Positions 1 through 8,540 of a stretch of 9,998 nt of DNA are shown here, piece by piece; positions within the stretch are counted from its first letter, which is position 1, and every line of letters begins with the position of its first letter. The position numbers and the translations under genes were made by a program. The notes beneath the pieces are model-generated. The model did no database searches and was not told the DNA's origin. It saw only the letters and a list, made by a program, of their open reading frames with translations. The DNA is from Gammaproteobacteria bacterium (GTDB lineage Bacteria; Pseudomonadota; Gammaproteobacteria; Steroidobacterales; Steroidobacteraceae), in assembly GCA_030830595.1 (NCBI GenBank), contig JAURMS010000361.1, positions 1 to 9,998 on the forward strand, read 5' to 3'.

Positions 1-2322
<2,322 letters not shown>

Positions 2323-2326
<4 letters not shown>

Positions 2327-3204
2327 GTCGGCGTGACCGTGGCAGCGGCGCGCCGACCCAGCGCATGGCAGATGGCGTAGGTCAACTCGGCGCGGTTGAG
2401 GGTGTAGAAGTGGAACTCGTTGACGCCCTCACGGCGCAACCTGGCCACCTGCTCGATGGCCACCGAGGCTGCAATCAGGCGCCGGGTCTCGGCGTCGTCG
2501 TCGAGGCCCTCGAAGCGCTCGCGCAGCCACTCGGGTACCGATGCACCGCACCGCGCAGCGAAGCGCGCCAGTTGCGGGAAGCGGGTAATCGGCAGGATTC
2601 CCGGCACGATCGGCAGGGTCACGCCGGCCGCCACGCAGGCGTCGCGGAACCGCAGGTAGGTCGAGGTCGAGAAAAAGAACTGGGTGATGGCCCGGGTTGC
2701 GCCGGCGTCCTGCTTGCGCTTGAGGACCTCGATGTCAAAGGCGGGATCGGTCGCCTCCGGGTGGGTCTCCGGGTAGGCGGCTACCGACACCTCGAAGTCC
2801 GCCACCGCGCGCAGTCCTGCCACCAGGTCGGCCGCGTAGGCAAAGCCGCCCGGATGGGGCCGGTACCCGTCGCTGCCGGCCGGGGGATCGCCGCGCAGCG
2901 CCACGATGTGGCGCACGCCCTCGTCCCAGTAGCGACGGGCGATATCGAGCACTTCTCCGCGTTCCGCGCCGACGCAGGTCAGGTGGGGCGCCGCCGTGAG
3001 TCCGGTCTCGCGCTGGATGCGGGTGACCACTTCATGGGTGCGCTCGCGGGTGGATCCATCGGCCCCGTAGGTAACCGACACGAACCGCGGCGACAGCGGG
3101 GCAAGCCGCTGCAGGGACGACCACAGCAACTCGGCCATGGCCGCGTCGCCCGGTGGGAAAAACTCGAAGGAAACATCGACCGGCGGTCTGGCTGGCGCAT
3201 CCAT
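2323..3204 (-). CDS. metF: 5,10-methylenetetrahydrofolate reductase MetF
   Basis: Flavoenzyme that reduces 5,10-methylene-THF to 5-methyl-THF, the methyl donor used by MetH next door. The protein is 293 aa, close to the 296 aa of E. coli MetF, and resembles it along the whole length. Visible motifs are SFEFFPP (12-18, catalytic-type Glu14), HLTC (74-77), ALRGDPP (102-108, with the FAD-linked Asp106), AAYPETHPEA (142-151), TQFFF (174-178), PGILPI (201-206) and EFHFYTLNR (263-271). After FFPP the usual Arg/Lys-Thr is replaced by Gly-Asp, a small deviation of unknown meaning. The start is ATG at 3204; the reading frame stays open for 71 codons upstream, but that extension lies inside hslO and is not MetF-like. 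A GAGGT Shine-Dalgarno at 3216-3220 overlaps the hslO stop codon, with an 11-nt spacer that is slightly long. The stop overlaps the GTG of metH. This is one of only two ATG-started genes in the window. Confidence 0.97.
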
Positions 3205-3218
3205 GCCCGGAGTGTACC

Positions 3219-4106
3219 TCAGTGGGGACCGGCGCCCTGTGACGTGGACGGCGCAGCCGCCATGACCATTCCCACGTCCACCGCATCGAAGATCCAGGCC
3301 CGATTGCAGAACTCGCAGCGCACCTCTACCCGGCCCTGCTCGGCCAGCACCGCCTCGACCTCGACCGTGCCAAGGGACTGCAGGATGCCCTCCACCCGCT
3401 CCCGCGAACAGGCGCACTGGAAGAAGACCGGCTCGCCCTCGAACAGGCGCAGGTCGTCCTCGTTAAAAAGGCGGTGGAGGATCACCTCGCAGGGCTGGTG
3501 CAGGAGTTCCTCCGCAGTGAGCGTGGCCAGCAGCAGGCCGAGTCGCTCCCAGGCCTCGGCCGTCGGCTCCTCACCCTCCTCGCCCGCGGGAATCCTCTGC
3601 AGCAACAGTCCCGCCGCACGGGTACGGGTCGCGGCCAGCATCAGCCGGCTGGGGAGCTGCTCCGAGCGCTCGAAATAAGCCTCCAGGCACCCTGCCAACT
3701 GCGCCTGCTCCATGGGCACCACGCCCTGGTAGCGCTGGTCGCGCTCGGGGTTCTCGATGGTCAGCGACAGCTGCCCGCCCCCGGTGAGCAAGTCCAGCGA
3801 GGCAGACTCGGGGCAGGCTCCAGCGAGGCGTGCCACGCCGCGAATGGCGCGGGCATGGGTGCATTCGGCAAGCAGCAGGCGCAGCGGCCCTTGCCCCTGG
3901 CACTGCAACAGCAGGCGGCCCTCGAACTTCAGGGTGCCTGCCATCAGGACGCTGGCTGCCATGGCCTCACCCAGGGTGTGGACCGCCAGGGAGGGATAGT
4001 CCTGATGCTCGATGATGGCGCGCCAGCTGGCGTCCAGCCTGACGAACTGGCCGCGAACCGGCAGGTCCTCGAACAGGAAGCGGCGAAGCTGGTCGTTGTC
4101 GCCCAC
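3219..4106 (-). CDS. hslO: Redox-regulated molecular chaperone Hsp33 (HslO)
   Basis: Cytoplasmic holdase chaperone that is inactive when reduced and zinc-bound, and is activated by oxidation plus unfolding, protecting proteins during peroxide, hypochlorite or heat stress. The protein is 295 aa against 292 in E. coli. The N-terminus (DQLRRFLFED) aligns with the E. coli start, and the body contains RGVARL (89-94), RYQGVV (125-130) and AYFERSEQLP (143-152). The C-terminal zinc switch is complete: CAC with Cys231 and Cys233, then CEFC with Cys264 and Cys267, so redox control should be intact. The start is GTG at 4106, only 2 nt after the gatB stop (TGA, CC, GTG). I see no Shine-Dalgarno in the end of gatB, so translation probably depends on ribosomes finishing gatB. 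The next gene, metF, has its ribosome site within the end of hslO. Identity is secure. Confidence 0.96.
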   Translation of the reverse strand: MGDNDQLRRFLFEDLPVRGQFVRLDASWRAIIEHQDYPSLAVHTLGEAMAASVLMAGTLKFEGRLLLQCQGQGPLRLLLAECTHARAIRGVARLAGACPESASLDLLTGGGQLSLTIENPERDQRYQGVVPMEQAQLAGCLEAYFERSEQLPSRLMLAATRTRAAGLLLQRIPAGEEGEEPTAEAWERLGLLLATLTAEELLHQPCEVILHRLFNEDDLRLFEGEPVFFQCACSRERVEGILQSLGTVEVEAVLAEQGRVEVRCEFCNRAWIFDAVDVGMVMAAAPSTSQGAGPH

Positions 4107-4108
4107 GG

Positions 4109-5551
4109 TCAGCCGGCCAGCAGGGTCTTGAGCAGTTCGTTGACCTGCCCTGGATTGGCCTTGCCACCCGTTGCCTTCATGACCTGGCCCACGAAGAAGC
4201 CGAACAGCTTGTCCTTGCCGCCGCGATAGTCGGCCAGCTGGCCCGGGTTGTCCTCCATCACCTTGCGGATGACGGCCTCGATCGCAGCCGTGTCGGTGAT
4301 CTGCCGGAGGCCCTTCGCCTCGATCACCGCATCGGCCTCCGAACCCTCATCCCACATGGTCTCCAGCACCTCCTTGGCCAGCTTGCCCGAGAGCGTGCCG
4401 TCGACGATGCGTGCGATGAGCCCGGCCAGGCGCTGGGTGTCCACCCGCGAAGCCTGGATATCGAGGCCGTCCCGATTGAGCAGCGCGGAGAGGTCGCCCA
4501 TGACCCAGTTGGCGACCAGCTTGGGCTGCCCACCAACCAGCCCGATCACCGCCTCGTAGTAGTCGGCCAGCTCGCGACTGGCAGAGAGGACACCGGCGTC
4601 GTAAGCGGGCAGGCCGTGCTCGGCCACGAGGCGTGCGGCCTTGGCGTCCGGCAACTCCGGAAGCGTGGTCCGGAGGGACTCGATCCAGTCGGCGTCCAGC
4701 ACCAGTGGCAGCAGGTCCGGGTCCGGGAAGTATCGATAATCGTTGGCCTCTTCCTTGGAACGCATCGACCGCGTCTCGTCCCTGCCAGGATCGTAGAGCC
4801 GGGTTTCCTGCACGATGGAACCACCGCCCTCGAGCACGTCGATCTGGCGAGCCACCTCGTGGTTGATGGCCTTCTCGACGAAGCGGAAGGAATTGAGGTT
4901 CTTGATCTCGCAGCGGGTGCCGAATTCCCGCCGGCCTAAGCCACGCACCGAGACGTTGGCATCGCAGCGGAAGGAACCCTCCTGCATGTTGCCATCGCAG
5001 ATCTCAAGATAGCGCACCAGCGTGTGGATCTTCTTCATGTAGGCGATCGCCTCGCGGGCGGAACGCAGGTCGGGCTCCGAGACGATTTCCAGCAACGGGG
5101 TGCCCGCGCGGTTGAGGTCGATACCCGACTGGCCGGGCAGTTCCTCGTGCAGTGACTTGCCGGCATCCTCCTCGAGGTGGGCGCGGGTGACCCCGATCAC
5201 CTTGGCGCTGCCGTCGTCAAGGACGATCTCCACCCGGCCGTCCTGCACGATGGGCAGCTCGTACTGGCTGATCTGGTAGCCCTTGGGCAGGTCCGGGTAA
5301 AAATAATTCTTGCGCGCGAACACCGAGCGATGGGAGACCCTGGCACCGATCGCCAGCCCGAAGCGTGCCGCCATGCGCACGGCCTCGGCGTTCAACACCG
5401 GCAACACGCCCGGGTAGCCGAGATCGACCAGGTTGGCCTGGACGTTGGGCGCCGCGCCGAAGGCGGTCGAGGAGCCGGAAAAAATCTTGCTGCGGGTGGC
5501 CAGCTGGGCATGGATCTCCAGCCCGATCACCACTTCCCATTCGTTGCTCAA
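4109..5551 (-). CDS. gatB: Asp-tRNA(Asn)/Glu-tRNA(Gln) amidotransferase subunit B
   Basis: Subunit of GatCAB that binds the misacylated tRNA and activates Glu (or Asp) on it with ATP, so that ammonia from GatA turns it into Gln (or Asn). The protein is 480 aa, the normal family length. Motifs run in the expected order: GLEIHAQL (10-17), YPDLPKGYQISQYELP (85-100), HLEEDAGKSLHE (125-136), DLNRAGTPLLEIVSEPDLRS (145-164), GSFRCDANVSVR (192-203), CEIKNLNSFRFVEKAI (214-229) and the DYRYFPDPDL segment (271-280). The YqeY-like helical tail that reads the tRNA elbow follows from about residue 315. The chosen start is TTG at 5551, giving MSNEWEVVIGLEIH as in relatives, with an AGGAGG site 7 nt upstream. 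An out-of-frame ATG at 5556 would end after two codons. gatA lies 12 nt upstream and hslO 2 nt downstream. Confidence 0.97.
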   Translation of the reverse strand: MSNEWEVVIGLEIHAQLATRSKIFSGSSTAFGAAPNVQANLVDLGYPGVLPVLNAEAVRMAARFGLAIGARVSHRSVFARKNYFYPDLPKGYQISQYELPIVQDGRVEIVLDDGSAKVIGVTRAHLEEDAGKSLHEELPGQSGIDLNRAGTPLLEIVSEPDLRSAREAIAYMKKIHTLVRYLEICDGNMQEGSFRCDANVSVRGLGRREFGTRCEIKNLNSFRFVEKAINHEVARQIDVLEGGGSIVQETRLYDPGRDETRSMRSKEEANDYRYFPDPDLLPLVLDADWIESLRTTLPELPDAKAARLVAEHGLPAYDAGVLSASRELADYYEAVIGLVGGQPKLVANWVMGDLSALLNRDGLDIQASRVDTQRLAGLIARIVDGTLSGKLAKEVLETMWDEGSEADAVIEAKGLRQITDTAAIEAVIRKVMEDNPGQLADYRGGKDKLFGFFVGQVMKATGGKANPGQVNELLKTLLAG

Positions 5552-5558
5552 GCCATGC

Positions 5559-5564
5559 CCTCCT
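5559..5564 (-). promoter_or_regulatory. Strong ribosome binding site that decides the TTG start of gatB
   Basis: The minus strand reads AGGAGG here, its first A being the last base of the gatA stop codon. It is followed by a 7-nt spacer (GCATGGC) and then TTG at 5551. The spacing to TTG is ideal, whereas the out-of-frame ATG at 5556 lies only 2 nt after AGGAGG and meets TGA two codons later. This supports TTG as the true gatB start. The near-perfect site may compensate for the weak start codon. Confidence 0.75.
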
Positions 5565-7024
5565 CAGGCCCAGGCCGGCGGCAGTCGCCGGTGCCAATCG
5601 GTCTCGCGCTGATAGGCGTGGGTCGCCGACAGCAGGCGTGACTCCGAGAACTGCGGGCCGATCAACTGAAAGCCGACCGGCAGGCCGTCGACCAGGCCGC
5701 AGGGCGCCGACAGGGCGGGCAAGCCGGCCAGGTTGGCGCCGATCGTGTAGATGTCGTTCAGGTACATGGTGACCGGGTCGTCGACCTTCTCGCCGATCCC
5801 GAAGGCGGGGGTGGGCGCGGTGGGGCCGAACAGCAGGTCGACACTCTCGAAGGCACGCTGGAAGTCGGCGGCGATCAGGCTACGCACCTTCTGCGCCTTG
5901 AGGTAGTAGGCATCGTAGTAACCCGCCGAGAGCACGTAGGTACCGGTCATGATGCGCCGCTTGACCTCATCGCCGAACCCCTCGCCGCGCGAGCGCGTGT
6001 ACAGGTCGTACAGGTCACGCGGCGACTCACAGCGATAGCCGAAGCGGATGCCGTCGAAGCGCGACAGGTTCGAGGAACACTCTGCGGGAGCCACCACGTA
6101 GTAGGTGGGCACCGACAGCGGCAGGGCCGGCAGGCTCACCTCGACCACCTCCGCGCCGAGACGCTTGAATTGATCGAGCGCGCCCGTGACCGCCGCACCG
6201 GTACCGGCCTCGAGACCCTCACCGAAAAATTCGCGGATCACGCCGATGCGCAGGCCGGCCAGCGGCGCCTCAAGTCCCGCGTGGTAATCCGGAACCGGCT
6301 GCTCGACCGAAGTGGAATCACGCGGATCGAAGCCCGACATCGCCGCCAGCAGCAGGGCTGCATCCTCGGCAGATCGCGCCAGCACCCCGGCCTGGTCAAG
6401 GCTGGAAGCGAAGGCAATCATGCCGTAGCGCGATACACGGCCGTAGGTGGGCTTGATGCCCGTGAGCCCGGTCAGCGCGGCGGGCTGCCGGATCGAGCCG
6501 CCCGTATCAGTGCCGGTGGCCGCCGGTGCCAGCCCGGCCGCCACGGCTGCCGCCGAGCCACCCGAGGATCCGCCCGGCACCCTCGACTCGTCCCAGGGAT
6601 TGCGGACCGGCCCGAAATAGCTGGTCTCGTTGGACGAACCCATGGCGAACTCGTCCATGTTGGTCTTGCCGAGCAGCACGGTGCCGGCCGCGGTCAGCTT
6701 CTCCACCACCGTGGCGTCATACGGTGAGGTGAAGTTGGCCAGCATGCGTGAGGAACAGGTGGTGAGGATGCCGGCGGTGCAGAAGATGTCCTTGTGCGCG
6801 ATGGGCACGCCGGTCAACGGCCCGCCCTGGCCGGCAGCGATCTCCGCATCCGCGCGCCTGGCGTCCTCGCGGGCGCGCTCGGCCGTCACGGTGACGAAGG
6901 CGTTCAGTCGGGTACCGCTGTCCTCGATGCGGGCCAGGAAATGGTCGGTGAGCTCGAGGCTCGAGACCTCTCGCCGGCGCAGGGCGCGGCCCAGCTCGGC
7001 CGCGGTCATGGCATGCCAACTCAC
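5564..7024 (-). CDS. gatA: Asp-tRNA(Asn)/Glu-tRNA(Gln) amidotransferase subunit A
   Basis: Glutaminase subunit of GatCAB: an amidase-signature enzyme that frees ammonia from glutamine and channels it to GatB. The protein is 486 aa, full length. The Ser-cisSer-Lys triad is complete: Lys78 in PIAHKDIF (74-81), cis-Ser153 in GGSSGGSAAA (151-160) and nucleophile Ser177 in TDTGGSIRQPA (172-182). The family segment GKTNMDEFAMGSSNE (119-133) is also present. The preferred start is GTG at 7024: it overlaps the gatC stop as GTGA, has GAGGG 7 nt upstream (7032-7036), and gives the usual few residues before the AAEL helix. An in-frame ATG at 7009 would shorten the protein by 5 residues and is a possible alternative. 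It lies between gatC and gatB in one transcription unit. Having GatCAB implies that at least one of the Gln or Asn tRNAs is charged indirectly, but the window cannot say which. Confidence 0.97.
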   Translation of the reverse strand: MSWHAMTAAELGRALRRREVSSLELTDHFLARIEDSGTRLNAFVTVTAERAREDARRADAEIAAGQGGPLTGVPIAHKDIFCTAGILTTCSSRMLANFTSPYDATVVEKLTAAGTVLLGKTNMDEFAMGSSNETSYFGPVRNPWDESRVPGGSSGGSAAAVAAGLAPAATGTDTGGSIRQPAALTGLTGIKPTYGRVSRYGMIAFASSLDQAGVLARSAEDAALLLAAMSGFDPRDSTSVEQPVPDYHAGLEAPLAGLRIGVIREFFGEGLEAGTGAAVTGALDQFKRLGAEVVEVSLPALPLSVPTYYVVAPAECSSNLSRFDGIRFGYRCESPRDLYDLYTRSRGEGFGDEVKRRIMTGTYVLSAGYYDAYYLKAQKVRSLIAADFQRAFESVDLLFGPTAPTPAFGIGEKVDDPVTMYLNDIYTIGANLAGLPALSAPCGLVDGLPVGFQLIGPQFSESRLLSATHAYQRETDWHRRLPPAWA

Positions 7025-7311
7025 TCGATGACCCTCGGCACCAGGTAGAGCCCGGCCGCCGTCTCCGGCGCGTTCTGCTGGAACAGGTCACGCTGATCGC
7101 TGGCCTCCACCCGGTCCTCGCGCAGCCTCTGCACCATGCCCTGCAGCGGATGGGCCATGGGCTCCACCTGGTCGGTGGCAGCAGAGCCGAGCTGTTCGAC
7201 GAAATCGATGATGCGGCTCAGGCTGCCCGCGAAGGGCTCGAGCTGATCCTCGCGGATCTGCAGGCGGGCCAGCCTGGCGATGTGTTCCACGTCATGTCGG
7301 GTCAGCGTCAC
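7021..7311 (-). CDS. gatC: Asp-tRNA(Asn)/Glu-tRNA(Gln) amidotransferase subunit C
   Basis: Small subunit that wraps around the GatA-GatB interface and stabilises the complex. The protein is 96 aa, typical of the family. It opens MTLTRHDVEHIARLARLQI, the conserved first helix, and contains the Met-x-His-Pro-type segment VEPMAHPLQ and a C-terminal GLYLVPRVIE tail. The start is GTG at 7311, with GGAGG at 7316-7320 and a rather short 4-nt spacer. The frame stays open upstream to 7536 and includes an ATG at 7383, but those extra residues match nothing in the family and run through the predicted promoter. It is the first gene of the predicted gatCAB-hslO-metF-metH operon, divergent from mreB, and its stop overlaps the gatA start by 4 nt. 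Confidence 0.95.
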   Translation of the reverse strand: MTLTRHDVEHIARLARLQIREDQLEPFAGSLSRIIDFVEQLGSAATDQVEPMAHPLQGMVQRLREDRVEASDQRDLFQQNAPETAAGLYLVPRVIE

Positions 7312-7314
7312 GGC

Positions 7315-7326
7315 GCCTCCGGAGGC
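7315..7326. repeat. 12-bp perfect palindrome covering the gatC ribosome binding site
   Basis: The sequence GCCTCCGGAGGC is its own reverse complement and contains the GGAGG Shine-Dalgarno of gatC (7316-7320 on the minus strand). In RNA it could form a short GCCT/AGGC stem with a CCGG loop that partly hides the site. The structure is small, and may simply follow from a GGAGG site set in GC-rich sequence, so a regulatory role is uncertain. Confidence 0.4.
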
Positions 7327-7378
7327 AGGGTCGAGGGAGTGAGGATCGGCTGCCAAAGCCGGCAGAAATCCCCGGTGA

Positions 7379-7407
7379 ATCATACACGTCTGCTTGTGCA
7401 AAGTCCT
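7379..7407 (-). promoter_or_regulatory. Predicted sigma70-type promoter of the gatC operon
   Basis: On the minus strand the -10 box is TATGAT (7379-7384, five of six consensus bases). Seventeen nt upstream lies AGGACT (7402-7407), which matches only the GAC core of TTGACA. Transcription would start near 7372, leaving a leader of about 60 nt before the gatC GTG. The leader contains a short possible hairpin, CTGCC and GGCAG, at 7350-7365. The -10 box is good and the -35 box weak. This is the only plausible promoter I see for the six minus-strand genes. Confidence 0.5.
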
Positions 7408-7422
7408 GCTGACGGCTAGACT
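7394..7422 (+). promoter_or_regulatory. Predicted sigma70-type promoter of mreB
   Basis: TTGTGC (7394-7399) and TAGACT (7417-7422) are separated by exactly 17 nt. They match three and four of the six consensus bases respectively. The predicted start near 7429 leaves a leader of about 30 nt before the mreB GTG. The promoter overlaps that of gatC on the other strand, so the two RNA polymerases could not bind freely at the same time. Confidence 0.45.
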
Positions 7423-7426
7423 TTGC
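7398..7426. repeat. Perfect inverted repeat GCAAAGTC-N13-GACTTTGC in the shared promoter region
   Basis: Two 8-bp arms (7398-7405 and 7419-7426) are exact reverse complements, with 13 nt between them, so equivalent bases lie 21 bp apart, about two helical turns. The left arm covers the end of the mreB -35 box and part of the gatC -35 box; the right arm covers most of the mreB -10 box. The layout suits a dimeric repressor. It is not a terminator: there is no T run, and it lies upstream of both predicted transcription starts. The regulator is unknown. Confidence 0.45.
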
Positions 7427-7459
7427 CGCCATTCCAGACCCCTCACGAGACCAAACTCA

Positions 7460-8500
7460 GTGAACCTGTTCAAGAACCTCATCGGGCAGTTTTCCAGCGA
7501 CATCTCCATCGATCTCGGCACGGCCAACACCCTCATCTACGTGCGGGGTCAGGGCATCGTCCTGAACGAGCCCTCCGTCGTGGCCGTCCAGGAGGAGCGC
7601 GGCATCAAGTCGGTGGTGGCGGTGGGCGCCGAGGCCAAGACCATGCTCGGACGCACGCCCGACAACATCCAGACCATCCGGCCGATGAAGGACGGCGTGA
7701 TCGCCGACTTCACCTATACCGAGAAGATGCTGCAGTACTTCATCAGCAAGGTGCACGGCGATCGCTGGTTCAAGCCGAGCCCGCGGGTGCTGGTCTGCGT
7801 TCCCTGGGGCGCGACCCAGGTCGAACGGCGGGCCATTCAGGAATCCGCGGAAGGGGCCGGCGCTCGCAAGGTCGACGTGATCTCGGAGCCGATGGCCGCT
7901 GCGGTAGGCGCCGGCCTGCCCGTCAACGAAGCGCGGGGTTCCATGGTGGTCGACATTGGCGGCGGCACCTCGGAGGTCGCGGTCATTTCCCTGAACGGCG
8001 TGGTCTACGGCGAATCGGTACGGATCGGCGGCGATCGCTTCGACGAGGCCATCATCCAGTACGTCAGGCGCAACTATGGAAGCCTGATCGGCGAAGCCAC
8101 GGCCGAGCGCATCAAGATCCAGATCGGTTCTGCCTATCCCGCCCAGCAGGTCCAGGAGATGTCGGTCAAGGGCCGTAACCTGACGGAAGGCGTCCCGCGC
8201 ACCTTTACCCTCAATTCCAACGAAATCCTGGAAGCGCTCAGCGAACCCCTGCAGGGCGTGGTGCAGGCGGTCAAGAAGGCCCTGGAGCAGACCCCCCCGG
8301 AACTGGGCGCCGACGTTGCCGACACCGGCATCGTGCTCACCGGTGGCGGCGCACTGCTGCGCGACCTCGACAAGCTCATCGCCGAAGAAACCGGGGTACC
8401 GGTGCTGGTGGCCGATGACCCGTTGACCTGCGTGGCGCGCGGCGGCGGGCGCATCCTTGAGTTGAGCGAGGAACACCCGGGCATCTTCGGACTGAACTGA
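7460..8500 (+). CDS. mreB: Rod shape-determining protein MreB (bacterial actin)
   Basis: Actin-like ATPase that forms short membrane-bound filaments and guides lateral peptidoglycan synthesis together with MreC, MreD, RodZ, RodA and PBP2. The protein is 346 aa against 347 in E. coli. Visible elements are the phosphate-1 loop IDLGTANTLIY (17-27), IRPMKDGVIADF (73-84), the phosphate-2 loop VVDIGGGTSEVAVIS (163-177), RIGGDRFDEAII (188-199), the polymer-core NYGSLIGEATAERIK (205-219) and the adenosine motif VLTGGGALLRDLD (292-304). The catalytic-type Glu143 before PMAAA is kept, although the preceding Glu of EEP is Ser. An unusual Trp116 stands in VPWGATQVERR, where relatives have Val, Cys or Ile. 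The start is GTG at 7460, giving MNLFKNLIGQFSSD, which matches the family N-terminus; only a weak GAGA (7447-7450) precedes it. A TTG at 7394 in the same frame lies within the promoter and is rejected. First gene of the mre operon. Confidence 0.97.
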   Translation: MNLFKNLIGQFSSDISIDLGTANTLIYVRGQGIVLNEPSVVAVQEERGIKSVVAVGAEAKTMLGRTPDNIQTIRPMKDGVIADFTYTEKMLQYFISKVHGDRWFKPSPRVLVCVPWGATQVERRAIQESAEGAGARKVDVISEPMAAAVGAGLPVNEARGSMVVDIGGGTSEVAVISLNGVVYGESVRIGGDRFDEAIIQYVRRNYGSLIGEATAERIKIQIGSAYPAQQVQEMSVKGRNLTEGVPRTFTLNSNEILEALSEPLQGVVQAVKKALEQTPPELGADVADTGIVLTGGGALLRDLDKLIAEETGVPVLVADDPLTCVARGGGRILELSEEHPGIFGLN

Positions 8501-8529
8501 ACCGCCGGGCGCCCCTCGGGTCCGGACAC

Positions 8530-8533
8530 GGAG
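8530..8533 (+). promoter_or_regulatory. Ribosome binding site that decides the TTG start of mreC
   Basis: GGAG is followed by TCTC and then two tandem TTG codons at 8538 and 8541. Spacing is 4 nt to the first and 7 nt to the second, so the second is favoured. The frame has a stop at 8493-8495 and no ATG or GTG between it and the TTG pair. The short mreB-mreC gap (8501-8540) holds no convincing terminator, so mreC should be read from the mreB promoter. Confidence 0.6.
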
Positions 8534-8540
8534 TCTCTTG

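Noticed and set aside
3205..3417. Possible 71-residue N-terminal extension of MetF
   Set aside because: The extra sequence overlaps the Hsp33 zinc-switch coding region, is low-complexity Gly/Arg and is absent from MetF relatives. ATG at 3204 fits the family.
7394..7459. MreB starting at TTG 7394
   Set aside because: This TTG forms the predicted -35 box, and the 22 added residues have no counterpart in other MreB proteins.
7312..7536. Possible longer GatC starting at 7536 or at ATG 7383
   Set aside because: It would run through the predicted promoter and into mreB, and the family begins with the TLTRHDVEHIARLARL helix.
7457..8476. Minus-strand open frame of 339 codons opposite mreB
   Set aside because: It mirrors mreB codon by codon, has biased His/Asp/Gly-rich composition and matches nothing known to me. 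It is a GC-driven shadow.
8501..8540. GC-rich mreB-mreC junction as a possible terminator
   Set aside because: GGGCGCCC is self-complementary, but no stable stem-loop followed by a T run is present, and mreC needs to be read through.
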